A stretch of DNA of 64,000 bases, taken from Tissierella praeacuta DSM 18095 (lineage in GTDB: Bacteria > Bacillota > Clostridia > Tissierellales > Tissierellaceae). Location of the stretch: assembly GCF_900128955.1 (NCBI RefSeq), contig NZ_FQTY01000002.1, positions 186,001-250,000 on the forward strand, given 5' to 3'. The translations under genes and the position numbers were made by a program. Under the pieces are notes generated by a model, which made no database searches, was not told the DNA's origin, and saw only the letters and a program-made list of their open reading frames with translations. Below are positions 34,560 through 43,803 of the stretch, in pieces. Position 1 is the stretch's first letter. Each line of letters opens with the position of its first letter.

Positions 34560-35393
34560 TTAGATAAATTTTCTAACTACATTTTGTACAGCTAGTTTTG
34601 CTGCATCATCAATTGCAGTACCTACCACTAGGATATTAACTCCTGTATCTGAAAAGGCTTTAAAATTACTTAGATTTATGCCTCCTTCTGCAAGTGTAGG
34701 AATCTTTACTGATTCAACTAAAGCGTAAAGTCTTTCTTTAACAACTGGATGAATTTCTCCTGCATCTGCACCTTCATAACTCATGCCAGTCATAAGACCT
34801 ATAAAATCAACTCCTATACTCTCCATATCTTTAGCAACCTTAGCTACTTCTTCAGGAGTTCTAGCAGGTAATCCAAAAGTATGAAGATCATCAGGATGTC
34901 CGATATAGGCATCTACAAGTAGACCGTACTTATGAGCTTTATTTACTACTTCTTCCAGATCCTTTAAACTAGATTTATGAATATGAAGTCCGTCAGCACC
35001 TGCTTTAGACAAGCTTATGAAAACTTCGTCAGATATTTCTACTGGTACTAATTCATGAAAGCCTCCTGGTATTCCTACAGTTATGAATATATCTTGACCT
35101 ACTACATTTCTTATACCTTCAGTAACCTTTATCATTTCAATAACTGGTAATTCATGACGTATTTGTTCTGCATCATGCATATTTGTAACACCTTTAAATC
35201 CTCTTGCTAAAGCTACTGCTGGATGATTTGGTTCTATTAACTTAACTCCAGCATCAACTACTGCCTTTGCCAGTCTTGCATCATCTCCAGTTATTCCTGT
35301 GCTTAATATTGTAGTTCCGCCATGTAACTTGATTGCATCTAAGACTTTATTTAAACCTTTTTTTCTTTTACTTTCCATATCTGATGTAAACAT
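34560..35393 (-). CDS. TIM-barrel protein of unknown function, linked to a PTS-like transporter
   Basis: 277-residue soluble protein. The repeating beta-alpha pattern ends in EGGI and VVGTAI, the phosphate-binding loops of the ribulose-phosphate-binding barrel class. Other marks are STGITGDDARLAKAVVDAG, TVGIPGGFHE, GADGLHIHKSS and GLMTGMSYEGADAGEIHP. This suggests an aldolase, epimerase or lyase acting on a sugar phosphate, but I do not recognise the family. It lies 1 base from the end of the PTS-like gene, so the pair is one operon. The start is ATG 35393, or possibly ATG 35378 at MESKRK. Confidence 0.7.
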   Translation of the reverse strand: MFTSDMESKRKKGLNKVLDAIKLHGGTTILSTGITGDDARLAKAVVDAGVKLIEPNHPAVALARGFKGVTNMHDAEQIRHELPVIEMIKVTEGIRNVVGQDIFITVGIPGGFHELVPVEISDEVFISLSKAGADGLHIHKSSLKDLEEVVNKAHKYGLLVDAYIGHPDDLHTFGLPARTPEEVAKVAKDMESIGVDFIGLMTGMSYEGADAGEIHPVVKERLYALVESVKIPTLAEGGINLSNFKAFSDTGVNILVVGTAIDDAAKLAVQNVVRKFI

Positions 35394-35394
35394 A

Positions 35395-36966
35395 TTATGC
35401 CTCCTTATTAAATTTTGACTTGTTAATTTTATTAGCTATTACTGTAATTATAAAAGCAGAACATAATCCTACTAACATACTAACCAAGAAGCCAAAGGGA
35501 TTATTTGATAATGCTGGTGCAGTAATTGAAGGTACATAAGCAGTACCATGAACATTAAATATACCTACTGATATACCTGATAATGCAGCTGATATTATTG
35601 CTCCTATAAATACTAATTTATCTGAAAACATAAAAGGATATGAAGCTTCAACAAATGTACCAAATGCTATATTAATGAAAAATCCTGGTGCTGCAATAGC
35701 AGCTTCAGATTTTTGTTTTGGAAATAGAATATTGGCTAAAGTAATACCTGCTGAAACCATTACTAATCCTGTCATATCAACGGCTCCTAAAAAACTTGCT
35801 CCAGTTGTTTCCATTTCTAGTAAAACAATTGGTAATATTGCTGCATGATATACTCCTCCTATTATGGCAGGCCAAATTAATAATCCAGCCACAGCACCAG
35901 CTAAAATTGGGCTAAAGTTTACTGCAGTTTCAATTATTGATCTTATTCCATTACCTAACATTAAAGTAATTGGTGATATTAAGAAATAAACTATTAGCCC
36001 AGCAATTAGACCTGATAATCCTCCTGAAACAATATTAGCCGTTGTCCCTGGAAAGTTCCAACTTAAAGCAAGTCTAATTAAATAGATAGCGAGAATACCT
36101 GCTAAGATACCTCCTATTAGACCGCCTATTAATCCACCCTTTGATGAGAGCATACCAGCAATTACTCCAGCAACGATTCCAACTTCATCAAGTCCAGATA
36201 CTTGTTTTGCTGCAATTGCAGCTACTATAACAGGTAATCCTTGAATTAAAATATTAAATATTTCTCCTAGACTACTAAATGCTGGAACTTTACTTAATGC
36301 AAGAACTAATGCCATTGCAATAAATCCAGGCAACGCAGACATCATGATACCTCTAAAGCTAATTCTTTGAAGTATATTATCATCTGTAGAACTTGTACTG
36401 CTTGATGAGCCTCCTATGGTTGGTTTATACTTAATTCCCCAATACTTACTTAAGGCCTGTACAGAAGCCACAGCTCTAGTCCTATTGGTTGTACCAGTAG
36501 TACCAGAAGTTGCAATTACATTACCTCCTAGAGATTGTATAGTAGCCATAGATGTGCCACCAGTACCTACTATAGGAATTTTTTTGTCTATTGCTGCTTT
36601 AATTGAATATTTATTTGTATTTTTTGGATCAGAACTCATTAAAATCAAGCCATCTATTTCCCCACTGCTAATCTTTTCAGCTATAACCATATCTTTTTCT
36701 TCTGATATAGTGTTAATTTCCCAAAGAGATTTTTCTTCAGAGAAAGTTATTTTGTTTTGGCTAAGATCCCAAGTATATAGTCTAGTAGGAGTATCCTTAT
36801 TTATATTATCCATTGAAGCCTTAGCTCCTATAAATTGAATTTCTTCTACTTCAATACCTGCTGATTTACATTGGGTTTCAATTTCTCCAAGTAATTTAAG
36901 AGGTTCTTTTCCCCCTAAGTTATAAAGGTTCCCTCCGCTACTACCTAGAATGGCAATTTTTTTCAT
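35395..36966 (-). CDS. PTS EIIC-like membrane protein with an N-terminal Rossmann-like domain
   Basis: 523 residues in two parts. The first 190 are soluble and Rossmann-like (KKIAILGSSGG; ILMSSDPKNTNKYSIKAA; IPIVGTGGTSMATIQSLGG; SGTTGTTNRTRAVASVQAL). A Ser/Thr linker (GGSSSSTSSTDD) leads to about 320 residues with some nine membrane helices of the PTS_EIIC_2 type. No EIIA His or EIIB Cys domain is visible, so it may not be a phosphorylating PTS unit. The N-terminal domain might bind or modify the substrate. A 44-base palindrome just upstream points to control by the GntR protein. Confidence 0.72.
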   Translation of the reverse strand: MKKIAILGSSGGNLYNLGGKEPLKLLGEIETQCKSAGIEVEEIQFIGAKASMDNINKDTPTRLYTWDLSQNKITFSEEKSLWEINTISEEKDMVIAEKISSGEIDGLILMSSDPKNTNKYSIKAAIDKKIPIVGTGGTSMATIQSLGGNVIATSGTTGTTNRTRAVASVQALSKYWGIKYKPTIGGSSSSTSSTDDNILQRISFRGIMMSALPGFIAMALVLALSKVPAFSSLGEIFNILIQGLPVIVAAIAAKQVSGLDEVGIVAGVIAGMLSSKGGLIGGLIGGILAGILAIYLIRLALSWNFPGTTANIVSGGLSGLIAGLIVYFLISPITLMLGNGIRSIIETAVNFSPILAGAVAGLLIWPAIIGGVYHAAILPIVLLEMETTGASFLGAVDMTGLVMVSAGITLANILFPKQKSEAAIAAPGFFINIAFGTFVEASYPFMFSDKLVFIGAIISAALSGISVGIFNVHGTAYVPSITAPALSNNPFGFLVSMLVGLCSAFIITVIANKINKSKFNKEA

Positions 36967-36982
36967 TACATTACCTCCTTTA

Positions 36983-37026
36983 GAATTGTACGTACATTTA
37001 TAATATTATAAATGTACGTACAATTC
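36983..37026. promoter_or_regulatory. 44-base perfect palindrome, probable GntR operator
   Basis: Two 22-base arms (36983-37004 and 37005-37026) are perfectly complementary. Each contains TTGTACGTACA, itself a palindrome typical of HutC-type GntR operators. It therefore holds two dimer sites about 26 bases apart, placed 17 bases before the PTS-like start codon. A half-site copy occurs in the gntR promoter. Confidence 0.8.
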
Positions 37027-37125
37027 AATAGTTTTTTCTAATAATTATAGAATATGTTGGAAATTTAATAGTATTATTAATTCAATATTTATATTATGAA
37101 ATAGTATTGATAAAATATGGAATAA

Positions 37126-37171
37126 GTAAAATAATGGACTGGTATTTTAAAATACCAGTCCATTATTTTAC
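37126..37171. terminator. Terminator after the secreted helical protein gene
   Basis: Arms of 23 bases (37126-37148 and 37149-37171) pair perfectly and end in A/T runs. It lies 7 bases from the minus-strand gene's stop codon. Confidence 0.8.
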
Positions 37172-37177
37172 AAACTT

Positions 37178-37867
37178 TTAAGCATTTATAAGTATATTAT
37201 TAAGAGTTTCTACATTTTTATTTATAATTTTAAGTAATTCTATTTGTTGGTCTTGAAGTAATAATATTCTTTCAAAGGATTTTATTGCACCTTTAAAGTT
37301 CTTATTTTTTACTAAAACTATATAGTTTTTAGTTTCTTTGCCTATTTCTCCTAGAATATAATCATTTTCTTTAATTTCCTTTTTCAAGGTATCGGTGGAT
37401 TGTCGTATTTCCCCATAGGTTTCTACATCAATTTTTCTATCTTTATCTTTAATAATATCTGCCATTTCTAATCTAACATTTTTTAAATTTTGCTGTAATT
37501 CATTAGATAGTTCATATACTTCTTTGGTATTCAAGACAAACTGTTTTTTCCCATTATATTGTTTTTCTACGATATCAGCCATGGTTTTTACTACTTTAGA
37601 ACCTTTTTCGTAAATTCCTTCTACTTTTTCAAAAGCTGAAGGATTATCATCTTGAAGTTCTAATATTTCTTCAATAGCGTCTTCTAGTTCTGGATTATTA
37701 ATATCTCCGTAGACTTTAATATTAGAGAAATTATCTGGTATTTTCTCTAATTCTGTGAGAACATCACTAACCTCCTGGGGAATAATTTCAGTTTCAGCAT
37801 AGACAAACCCACTGCTAAAACTTATTAATAATAAAGATAATGTTAATGCAGTAAAGATTTTTTTCAT
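37178..37867 (-). CDS. Secreted helical protein of unknown function
   Basis: 229 residues starting at ATG 37867 (MKKIFTAL). A Sec signal peptide (KKIFTALTLSLLLISFSSGFVYAE, split here by its h-region LTLSLLLISF) ends at VYA-E. The mature part is strongly helical and charged, with heptad-like stretches (KVVKTMADIVEKQ, NELQQNLKNVRLEMAD, DQQIELLKIINKNVETLNN), so it may form a coiled coil. No Cys or known catalytic motif. It lies 3' of murF on the same strand but 115 bases away, so probably separately expressed. I do not recognise the family. Confidence 0.72.
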   Translation of the reverse strand: MKKIFTALTLSLLLISFSSGFVYAETEIIPQEVSDVLTELEKIPDNFSNIKVYGDINNPELEDAIEEILELQDDNPSAFEKVEGIYEKGSKVVKTMADIVEKQYNGKKQFVLNTKEVYELSNELQQNLKNVRLEMADIIKDKDRKIDVETYGEIRQSTDTLKKEIKENDYILGEIGKETKNYIVLVKNKNFKGAIKSFERILLLQDQQIELLKIINKNVETLNNILINA

Positions 37868-37981
37868 AATACCCATCGTCCTTTTGTAATATTATTTGTA
37901 AATATAGGTTGTCTTGCCTCTTATATACCCATTAATTAGCAACTTAATAATATTTATGCAATTATTTTATTATTAAATAGT

Positions 37982-39373
37982 TTATACGTTAATCATTAAC
38001 GCGCTAACTACTTCTTCCATTGCTAATGCCCTTGAGGCCTTTGTTAATATTAAGGAATTGGGGATCATTACTTCTTTAATTTTTTTAATTAACTCAGGCT
38101 TGTTATCAAAAGATGCTACTCTATCTTTACCAAGATTTATTTTTGCAGATTCTGCAATATGACGGGATAATGGACCAAGGGTAAAGACATAGTCTATTTT
38201 ATCCTTATTAATCTTTAATCCGATTTCCTTGTGCATATTGATTTCTTCATCTCCTAAACCTTGCATATCACCAAGAACAACAATTTTTTGGCTATATCCT
38301 AACATAGAATACATAGTATCTAAGGTTGCTAAAACAGAAGAAGGATTAGATTTATAAGAATCATTTAAAATAGTAAATCCCTTTCCATGGATTAATTCAT
38401 TTCTCATTCCTGTTTTCTCTACATTTAATAAACCCTTTTCAATATTTTCAAAGGAAATTCCAAAATACCTAGCAACAGCTATGGCTGCAGTGGCATTAAG
38501 TACCTGATGTTCTCCTAACATGGGTAAAAAGAAAGTTGGTGAAGAAGGTTCCTTTAAAAAGAAAGAATCTCCAGTTTCATTTATAAAAACAATTTCTGGT
38601 TGATAATCATTAAAGGGTTTATTACCAAAGGTTTTAACTTCATAATCCATAGAGATATTTTCTATTTCCTTCTTTAACATATCATCGTCCCCATAATAAA
38701 GAAAAAGGTTATGGGGTTTCAATCCTTTTAGTATTTCTAGTTTTGCCTTTGCAATATTTTCTCTAGTTTTTAAGCCTTCCAGATGTGCTTCTCCTATATT
38801 AGTAATCACAGCAGCATCAGGTCTAGCAATGGAGGTTAATAATTCTATTTGTCCAAAATTATCCATGCCCATTTCAAGAACTGCCATTTCTGTATCTTCT
38901 TCCATGGACAAAATAGTCAAAGGTAATCCAATGTAATTATTGAAATTAGCTAAAGTTTTATGGGTTTTATATTGAGTTTTTAAAAGACTTGCTAAGATAT
39001 CCTTAGTGGAAGTTTTGCCGTTACTTCCTGTTATTCCTATTACCTTTGTATTTAGTTGATTACGATAGGATTTAGCTAATTCTTGTAAGCCTACCGTTGT
39101 ATCATCTACAAGAATAAAAGGGAAATCAATATCAGGCATAGTCTCATTTTTATTCCATAGGCTAGCTGCTGCACCTTTTCCTATTGCCATAGTAATAAAA
39201 TCATGTCCATTAAAGTTCTCTCCTATTAAGGGTATAAATAATTGTCCATGATTTATATTTCTTGAATCTGTAGAAACCCCTGTGATTATAGTATCCTTAT
39301 ATTTTTCTTTTAATCCCGTTCCACCACACATTTGTTGAATTTCTTTTAAATTTCTTGTTATCAAAACCTTCAC
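37982..39373 (-). CDS. murF: UDP-N-acetylmuramoyl-tripeptide--D-alanyl-D-alanine ligase MurF
   Basis: 463-residue Mur ligase that adds D-Ala-D-Ala to the peptidoglycan precursor in the cytoplasm. P-loop GITGSNGKTSTKDILASLL (about residues 111-129), the central ATPase motif with VITNIGEAHLEGL, and the C-terminal LNDSYKSNPSSVLATLD and VLGDMQGLGDEE. It overlaps the upstream ddl stop by 4 bases (ATGA). Pairing with ddl is a common functional arrangement: Ddl makes the dipeptide MurF uses. Confidence 0.94.
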   Translation of the reverse strand: MKVLITRNLKEIQQMCGGTGLKEKYKDTIITGVSTDSRNINHGQLFIPLIGENFNGHDFITMAIGKGAAASLWNKNETMPDIDFPFILVDDTTVGLQELAKSYRNQLNTKVIGITGSNGKTSTKDILASLLKTQYKTHKTLANFNNYIGLPLTILSMEEDTEMAVLEMGMDNFGQIELLTSIARPDAAVITNIGEAHLEGLKTRENIAKAKLEILKGLKPHNLFLYYGDDDMLKKEIENISMDYEVKTFGNKPFNDYQPEIVFINETGDSFFLKEPSSPTFFLPMLGEHQVLNATAAIAVARYFGISFENIEKGLLNVEKTGMRNELIHGKGFTILNDSYKSNPSSVLATLDTMYSMLGYSQKIVVLGDMQGLGDEEINMHKEIGLKINKDKIDYVFTLGPLSRHIAESAKINLGKDRVASFDNKPELIKKIKEVMIPNSLILTKASRALAMEEVVSALMINV

Positions 39374-40443
39374 CTCGTATTTACTATAGATTTCTTTTCA
39401 TTATATCTTTCTAAGGCTAAATTAATTAGTTTTTCTATTAATTCTTCATAAGTAGTACCATCTGTAGCTCCCCATAAAACTGGAGTCATACTTACAGCTG
39501 TAAAGCCAGGCATTGTATTTACCTCATTAACAAATATCTCATTTTCATCTGTAACAAATATATCTACACGAGCTAATCCATAGCAATTTAATATCTTAAA
39601 AGCTTTTACGGCAGTTTCACGAACCTTATCACTAACTTCTGGTTCTAATCTTGCTGGTATTACAGGTATTAGTTTACCATCTATATATTTAGCATTATAG
39701 TCAAAAAATGGTCTTTCCATAATAAACTCTCCTGGTACGGAAGCCTTGGGGTTATTATTACCTACTACAGAGATTTGCATTTCTCGAGCCGCTAATTCTT
39801 TTTCAATAATTATTTTGCAATCATAACGGAAAGCATCTTTGAAAGATGCTATAAGTTCTTCTCGATTTTCAGCTCTGCTGATACCAACACTGGAACCTCC
39901 ATTGGAAGGTTTTATATAGCATGGATAACCAATTTGATCTTCAACTGTTTCATAAGACTTTTCCTCATTCTCTTTCCAATTATGTAAATTAATTGGGACA
40001 TATTTTACTTGGGGAATATTGTGTCTTGAAAGTAAATCCTTTGTCATCACTTTGTCCATTGCCAAAGCAGAAGATAAGACTTCATTTCCCACATAAGGAA
40101 TATCCAATAGTTCAAGAAGTCCCTGTATAGTACCATCCTCTCCATTAGGGCCATGAAGGGCTGGAAAAACTAGATTTTTCTCATCATCTTTAAGAACTTT
40201 AGTCAGAAATTCACCTATTGAAAAAGCTATACTGGAAGAACTGGTACGCCTCAATTCATCAGGATTATTAATTCTTCCTTCCAATAAACCTAAATTGCAC
40301 CAAGAACCTTCATTAGTGATATAAATTGGATAAACATTATATTTCTCTCTATCTATAGCATTAATTATAGCTGAAGCACTTCTAAGGGATATATCATGTT
40401 CAACAGATTTTCCACCACATAATACATAAATATTAGTTTTCAT
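39370..40443 (-). CDS. ddl: D-alanine--D-alanine ligase
   Basis: 357-residue ATP-grasp ligase. The N-terminal LCGGKSVEHDISLRSA, the middle HGPNGEDGTIQGLLELLDIPYVG, the ATP-grasp region CYIKPSNGGSSVGISR and the late VNEVNTMPGFTAVSMTPVLW are all classic Ddl motifs. The VNEVNTMPG stretch with the residues preceding it suggests the Ala-Ala form rather than Ala-lactate, but that reading is only moderate. The start ATG 40443 follows AGGAGG. First gene of the ddl-murF pair. Confidence 0.94.
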   Translation of the reverse strand: MKTNIYVLCGGKSVEHDISLRSASAIINAIDREKYNVYPIYITNEGSWCNLGLLEGRINNPDELRRTSSSSIAFSIGEFLTKVLKDDEKNLVFPALHGPNGEDGTIQGLLELLDIPYVGNEVLSSALAMDKVMTKDLLSRHNIPQVKYVPINLHNWKENEEKSYETVEDQIGYPCYIKPSNGGSSVGISRAENREELIASFKDAFRYDCKIIIEKELAAREMQISVVGNNNPKASVPGEFIMERPFFDYNAKYIDGKLIPVIPARLEPEVSDKVRETAVKAFKILNCYGLARVDIFVTDENEIFVNEVNTMPGFTAVSMTPVLWGATDGTTYEELIEKLINLALERYNEKKSIVNTR

Positions 40444-40706
40444 ATCTAACCTCCTATTTTAAACATTAGTTTATTAATAGATTATATCATAATATACTTT
40501 TAAATAATTTAATTTTATCTTACAATAAATAATATAATCCTCATGCAGATTTCTTAAAAATACTTTCTTATAAAATATATTTAATAAATCCAGAAACTTT
40601 TATTAATTTGCATTAATCTAAAGCATATACTACAATTGTACTATGAGATTTAATGGCTTAAGATATTATGGGTTACGTAAATACTATATAAGGAATAGGT
40701 GAGAAT

Positions 40707-41003
40707 ATGAGTGATATATTTAATAGGGAAAAATTTATAGAGTTTTATAATAAAAGGATTAAATTATTTCATATAATATTTACAATTTTATTTATCCTCA
40801 ACCTTTCTTTTAAAGGTTTATACTCAAATTTAGTCACAATTTCTTTTGCGGCTATACTTTTAGTAAATCTTATATATTTTATTTTACAGAAAAGATTAAT
40901 AGAGAGTATTTTATTTGGTGGTTTATTGGCCTTTTTATTAATACTTTATATTAAATCTATTGTAACGACATTAATATTTTTTATTGAAGCTATAATAAGG
41001 TGA
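40707..41003 (+). CDS. Small membrane protein of unknown function
   Basis: 98 residues: about 20 charged N-terminal residues followed by three membrane helices (FHIIFTILFILNL, LVTISFAAILLVNLIYFIL, ILFGGLLAFLLILYI). It has a plausible start (ATG 40707 after AATAGGTGAG), but no family I recognise. Codon use is AT-rich like its surroundings. It stands alone between divergent ddl and the terminator at 41.1 kb. Confidence 0.6.
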   Translation: MSDIFNREKFIEFYNKRIKLFHIIFTILFILNLSFKGLYSNLVTISFAAILLVNLIYFILQKRLIESILFGGLLAFLLILYIKSIVTTLIFFIEAIIR

Positions 41004-41096
41004 AAATATATTTTATAATAATGTAAATATCCTATTTATATTAGATATCCATATATAAATCCAAATATATTATAGATAGATATGGTAAATAAGAGG

Positions 41097-41130
41097 CTGT
41101 CTCAAGAGTTGATTTTGAGACAGTTTTTTT
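41097..41130 (+). terminator. Intrinsic terminator
   Basis: CTGTCTCAA (41097-41105) pairs with TTGAGACAG (41115-41123) and is followed by seven Ts. It would end the small membrane protein transcript. The rest of the 302-base gap (41004-41305) holds a sigma-A promoter for the next gene: TTGATT (41243-41248) and TATAAT (41267-41272), 18 bases apart. Confidence 0.85.
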
Positions 41131-41305
41131 ATAAATAAAAAGGAAATAAAATAAGGAAACTCTTTTTCTAATATTGTTATATTAAATTTTAATCAAAATT
41201 ACTAATATCTATACTAAAAAAATTAATATAGAAAATTCTTATTTGATTACCATTCCCTAAATTTTATATAATAATGTGAACGATTGTTAAGGGAGTGAAA
41301 AGGAT

Positions 41306-42454
41306 ATGTTAAAGTTACCGAAGAATTTTGAGAACTATGAAGAAGCTAGGAGAGAAGGTTTTTTAAAAGTAAAGGCATTAAAGGAGAAAGGAACTCCAGT
41401 TGTGGGAATATTTTGTACATATACACCTATTGAGCTTATACATGCAGCAGGAGCAGTTGCAGTTGGCTTATGTGGAACATCTGATGCACCAATACCAGAT
41501 GCTGAAAAACATTTACCTAAAAATCTGTGTCCACTTATAAAGTCCAGCTATGGTTTTGCAGTATCAGAAACATGCCCCTATTTTTATTTTGCCGATTTAT
41601 TAGTAGGAGAAACTACTTGTGATGGTAAAAAGAAAATGTATGAGTTATTAAATGAAATAAAGCCAACTCATGTCATGCATTTACCACAAGGACAAGATAA
41701 AGACCATGCATTTAAATACTGGAGAGAAGAATTAATTAGATTAAAAGAAGTATTGGAAGATAAATTCAATATAGAAATTACAGATGAAATACTAAGAGAA
41801 GAGATAAAAGAAAGAAATAGAGAAAGAAAGATTCTTCTAGATTTCTATGAGCTTGGAAAATTAAATCCTTCCCCAATATCAGGACATAAAGTAAATGAAA
41901 CAATGGAAGCCTTAGGTTTCCAATTTGATAGAAGAACTCAATGTGATTTTATAGCTGATAGAACTAGAGAATTGAAAGACAAATATGAAAAAGAATTAAA
42001 GGGAACTAAGTCAAATAGACCTAGGATACTTATTACTGGTTGCCCTGTAGGAGGAGTTAGAGACAAGGTGTTAAAAACCATAGAAGATTCGGGAGCAGAT
42101 ATAGTGGCTTTCGAAAACTGTAGTGGAGTAAGAGAAAAAGCCACTCTTGTTGATGAAACAATGGATCCAATAGATGCATTAACAGAAAAGTATTTAAATG
42201 TTAGTTGTTCTGTTATGACACCAAATCCAAGAAGATTTCAAGCTCTAGATGAGATGATAGATGAATATGAAATAGACGGAGTAATAGAAGTAGTTCTTCA
42301 AGCTTGTCATACATTTAATGTGGAAGCCTATAACGTTAAAAGATTTGTAACGGAGAAAAAGGACAAGCCATATTTATATATTGAAACAGATTATTCAAAA
42401 TTAGATATAGGGCAAATAAATACTAGGATAAATGCATTTTTAGAGATGCTTTAA
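41306..42454 (+). CDS. Double-cubane-cluster reductase (HgdB/BcrC-like, YjiM type)
   Basis: 382-residue member of the 2-hydroxyacyl-CoA dehydratase/benzoyl-CoA reductase subunit family. It closely follows the E. coli YjiM pattern: [61 protein letters not shown] and the late [14 protein letters not shown] with YIETDYS. The Cys residues in these motifs would bind a double-cubane [8Fe-9S] cluster, as shown for the DCCP family. The family reduces small molecules at very low potential, with ATP-dependent activation by a partner ATPase; none is encoded nearby. An ABC importer follows 127 bases downstream. Confidence 0.88.
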   Translation: MLKLPKNFENYEEARREGFLKVKALKEKGTPVVGIFCTYTPIELIHAAGAVAVGLCGTSDAPIPDAEKHLPKNLCPLIKSSYGFAVSETCPYFYFADLLVGETTCDGKKKMYELLNEIKPTHVMHLPQGQDKDHAFKYWREELIRLKEVLEDKFNIEITDEILREEIKERNRERKILLDFYELGKLNPSPISGHKVNETMEALGFQFDRRTQCDFIADRTRELKDKYEKELKGTKSNRPRILITGCPVGGVRDKVLKTIEDSGADIVAFENCSGVREKATLVDETMDPIDALTEKYLNVSCSVMTPNPRRFQALDEMIDEYEIDGVIEVVLQACHTFNVEAYNVKRFVTEKKDKPYLYIETDYSKLDIGQINTRINAFLEML

Positions 42455-42580
42455 TGATTAAATGTACCTATAACCTATAGACATATTATAGATATTTTTA
42501 ATTTCACTTTAATAAATAAGGTATATATAATTATTAAAGATTGATAAATTATAGGCAAAAAATCATAAGGGAGGAAACAA

Positions 42581-43747
42581 ATGAAAAAAATTATTGCGTT
42601 ACTTTTGTCTTTAATGCTAACTATTTCTTTAGTTGCATGTCAAGGGAAAGATGAAGTTAAGAATGATAGTCAAGTGGTATCACAAGAAAATGTAAATGAT
42701 GAATCCAATAAAATATTTAAGATAGGTATTGTAACACCTACACTATCTACTTCAGAAGATGAATTTAGGGCAGGGGCAGAGATGGTTGAGAAATATCCAG
42801 ATATAGTTAAACATATTACTTTGCCAGAAAATTTCAATGCGGAATTAGAAACAGGAATATCTCAAATACTTAGTTTAGCAGATGATCCAGAAATGAAGGC
42901 TATAATAGTAAATTCAGGTCAATCAGGATTGTTACCAGCATTTGAAAAAATCAAAGAAAAAAGACCAGATATACTAACTATAGCTACTATGATGGATGAA
43001 CCAGAATTAATGGCAAAATATGTAGATATAAACTTTTCAACTGACTGGGCAAGGAGAGGGGTTACTATACCAACTAAAGCTAAGGAAATGGGAGCAAAGA
43101 CATTTATACATTACTCATTCCCTACTCACCTAGCTAAGGAAGCTGTGGCAACAAGAAAAGATGCCATGGAAAAGACTTGTAAGGAATTAGGATTAGAATT
43201 TGTAGAGATAATTACACCAGATCCACAAACAGGTGATGGACCTGCTGCTATGCAACAGTTTTTAAGAGAAGATATACCTAGACAAATAGCGAAATACGGT
43301 CCAGATACAAATATCTTTGGTAGCAATTGTCCAATGTATGATGTAATACTAGATGAAGCCCTAAAATTAAAATATACTGTAGCAGAACAATGTTGCCCTA
43401 CGCCTACTCAGGCATATCCTACAGTAATGAATTTGGAAATAGAGCCAGAAGATTTGGGAAATTATGATAAGATAAATGATATGATAGCAAAGAAAGCAGC
43501 GGAAGCTGGAATGACAGGAAGATTATCTGGGTGGGCTATGCCTTCTCAAATATATGTACCTAAGTTTGAAATTGAATTAGCTAAATATATAATAGAAAAC
43601 AATTTAGAATTAAATGAAGATATATTAAACAAAGAATTTTTAGATGACTTTTCAGAAAAGGCAATGGGAGTAAGAGCCGATTTTAAACCATTGGATGAAA
43701 ATACAGATAACTATTTTATGTTAATATTAGAATCAATTTATTATTAA
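42581..43747 (+). CDS. DUF3798-type substrate-binding lipoprotein
   Basis: 388 residues with a lipoprotein signal (lipobox LVAC, Cys20). The mature part resembles type 1 periplasmic binding proteins (FKIGIVTPTLSTSEDEFRAGAEMVEKYPD; KAIIVNSGQSGL; FIHYSFPTHLAKEA; NIFGSNCPMYDVILDEALKLK). I recognise it as DUF3798, whose ligand is not known to me. The next three genes encode a double ATPase and two permeases of the ribose/nucleoside (BmpA-type) class, so this is their binding protein. Ribosome binding site AAGGGAGG. Confidence 0.82.
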   Translation: MKKIIALLLSLMLTISLVACQGKDEVKNDSQVVSQENVNDESNKIFKIGIVTPTLSTSEDEFRAGAEMVEKYPDIVKHITLPENFNAELETGISQILSLADDPEMKAIIVNSGQSGLLPAFEKIKEKRPDILTIATMMDEPELMAKYVDINFSTDWARRGVTIPTKAKEMGAKTFIHYSFPTHLAKEAVATRKDAMEKTCKELGLEFVEIITPDPQTGDGPAAMQQFLREDIPRQIAKYGPDTNIFGSNCPMYDVILDEALKLKYTVAEQCCPTPTQAYPTVMNLEIEPEDLGNYDKINDMIAKKAAEAGMTGRLSGWAMPSQIYVPKFEIELAKYIIENNLELNEDILNKEFLDDFSEKAMGVRADFKPLDENTDNYFMLILESIYY

Positions 43748-43803
43748 AATACATGCAGGATAGATTCTATCCTGCATATACTTCTTTTTGGAGGGGGGTT
43801 AAT

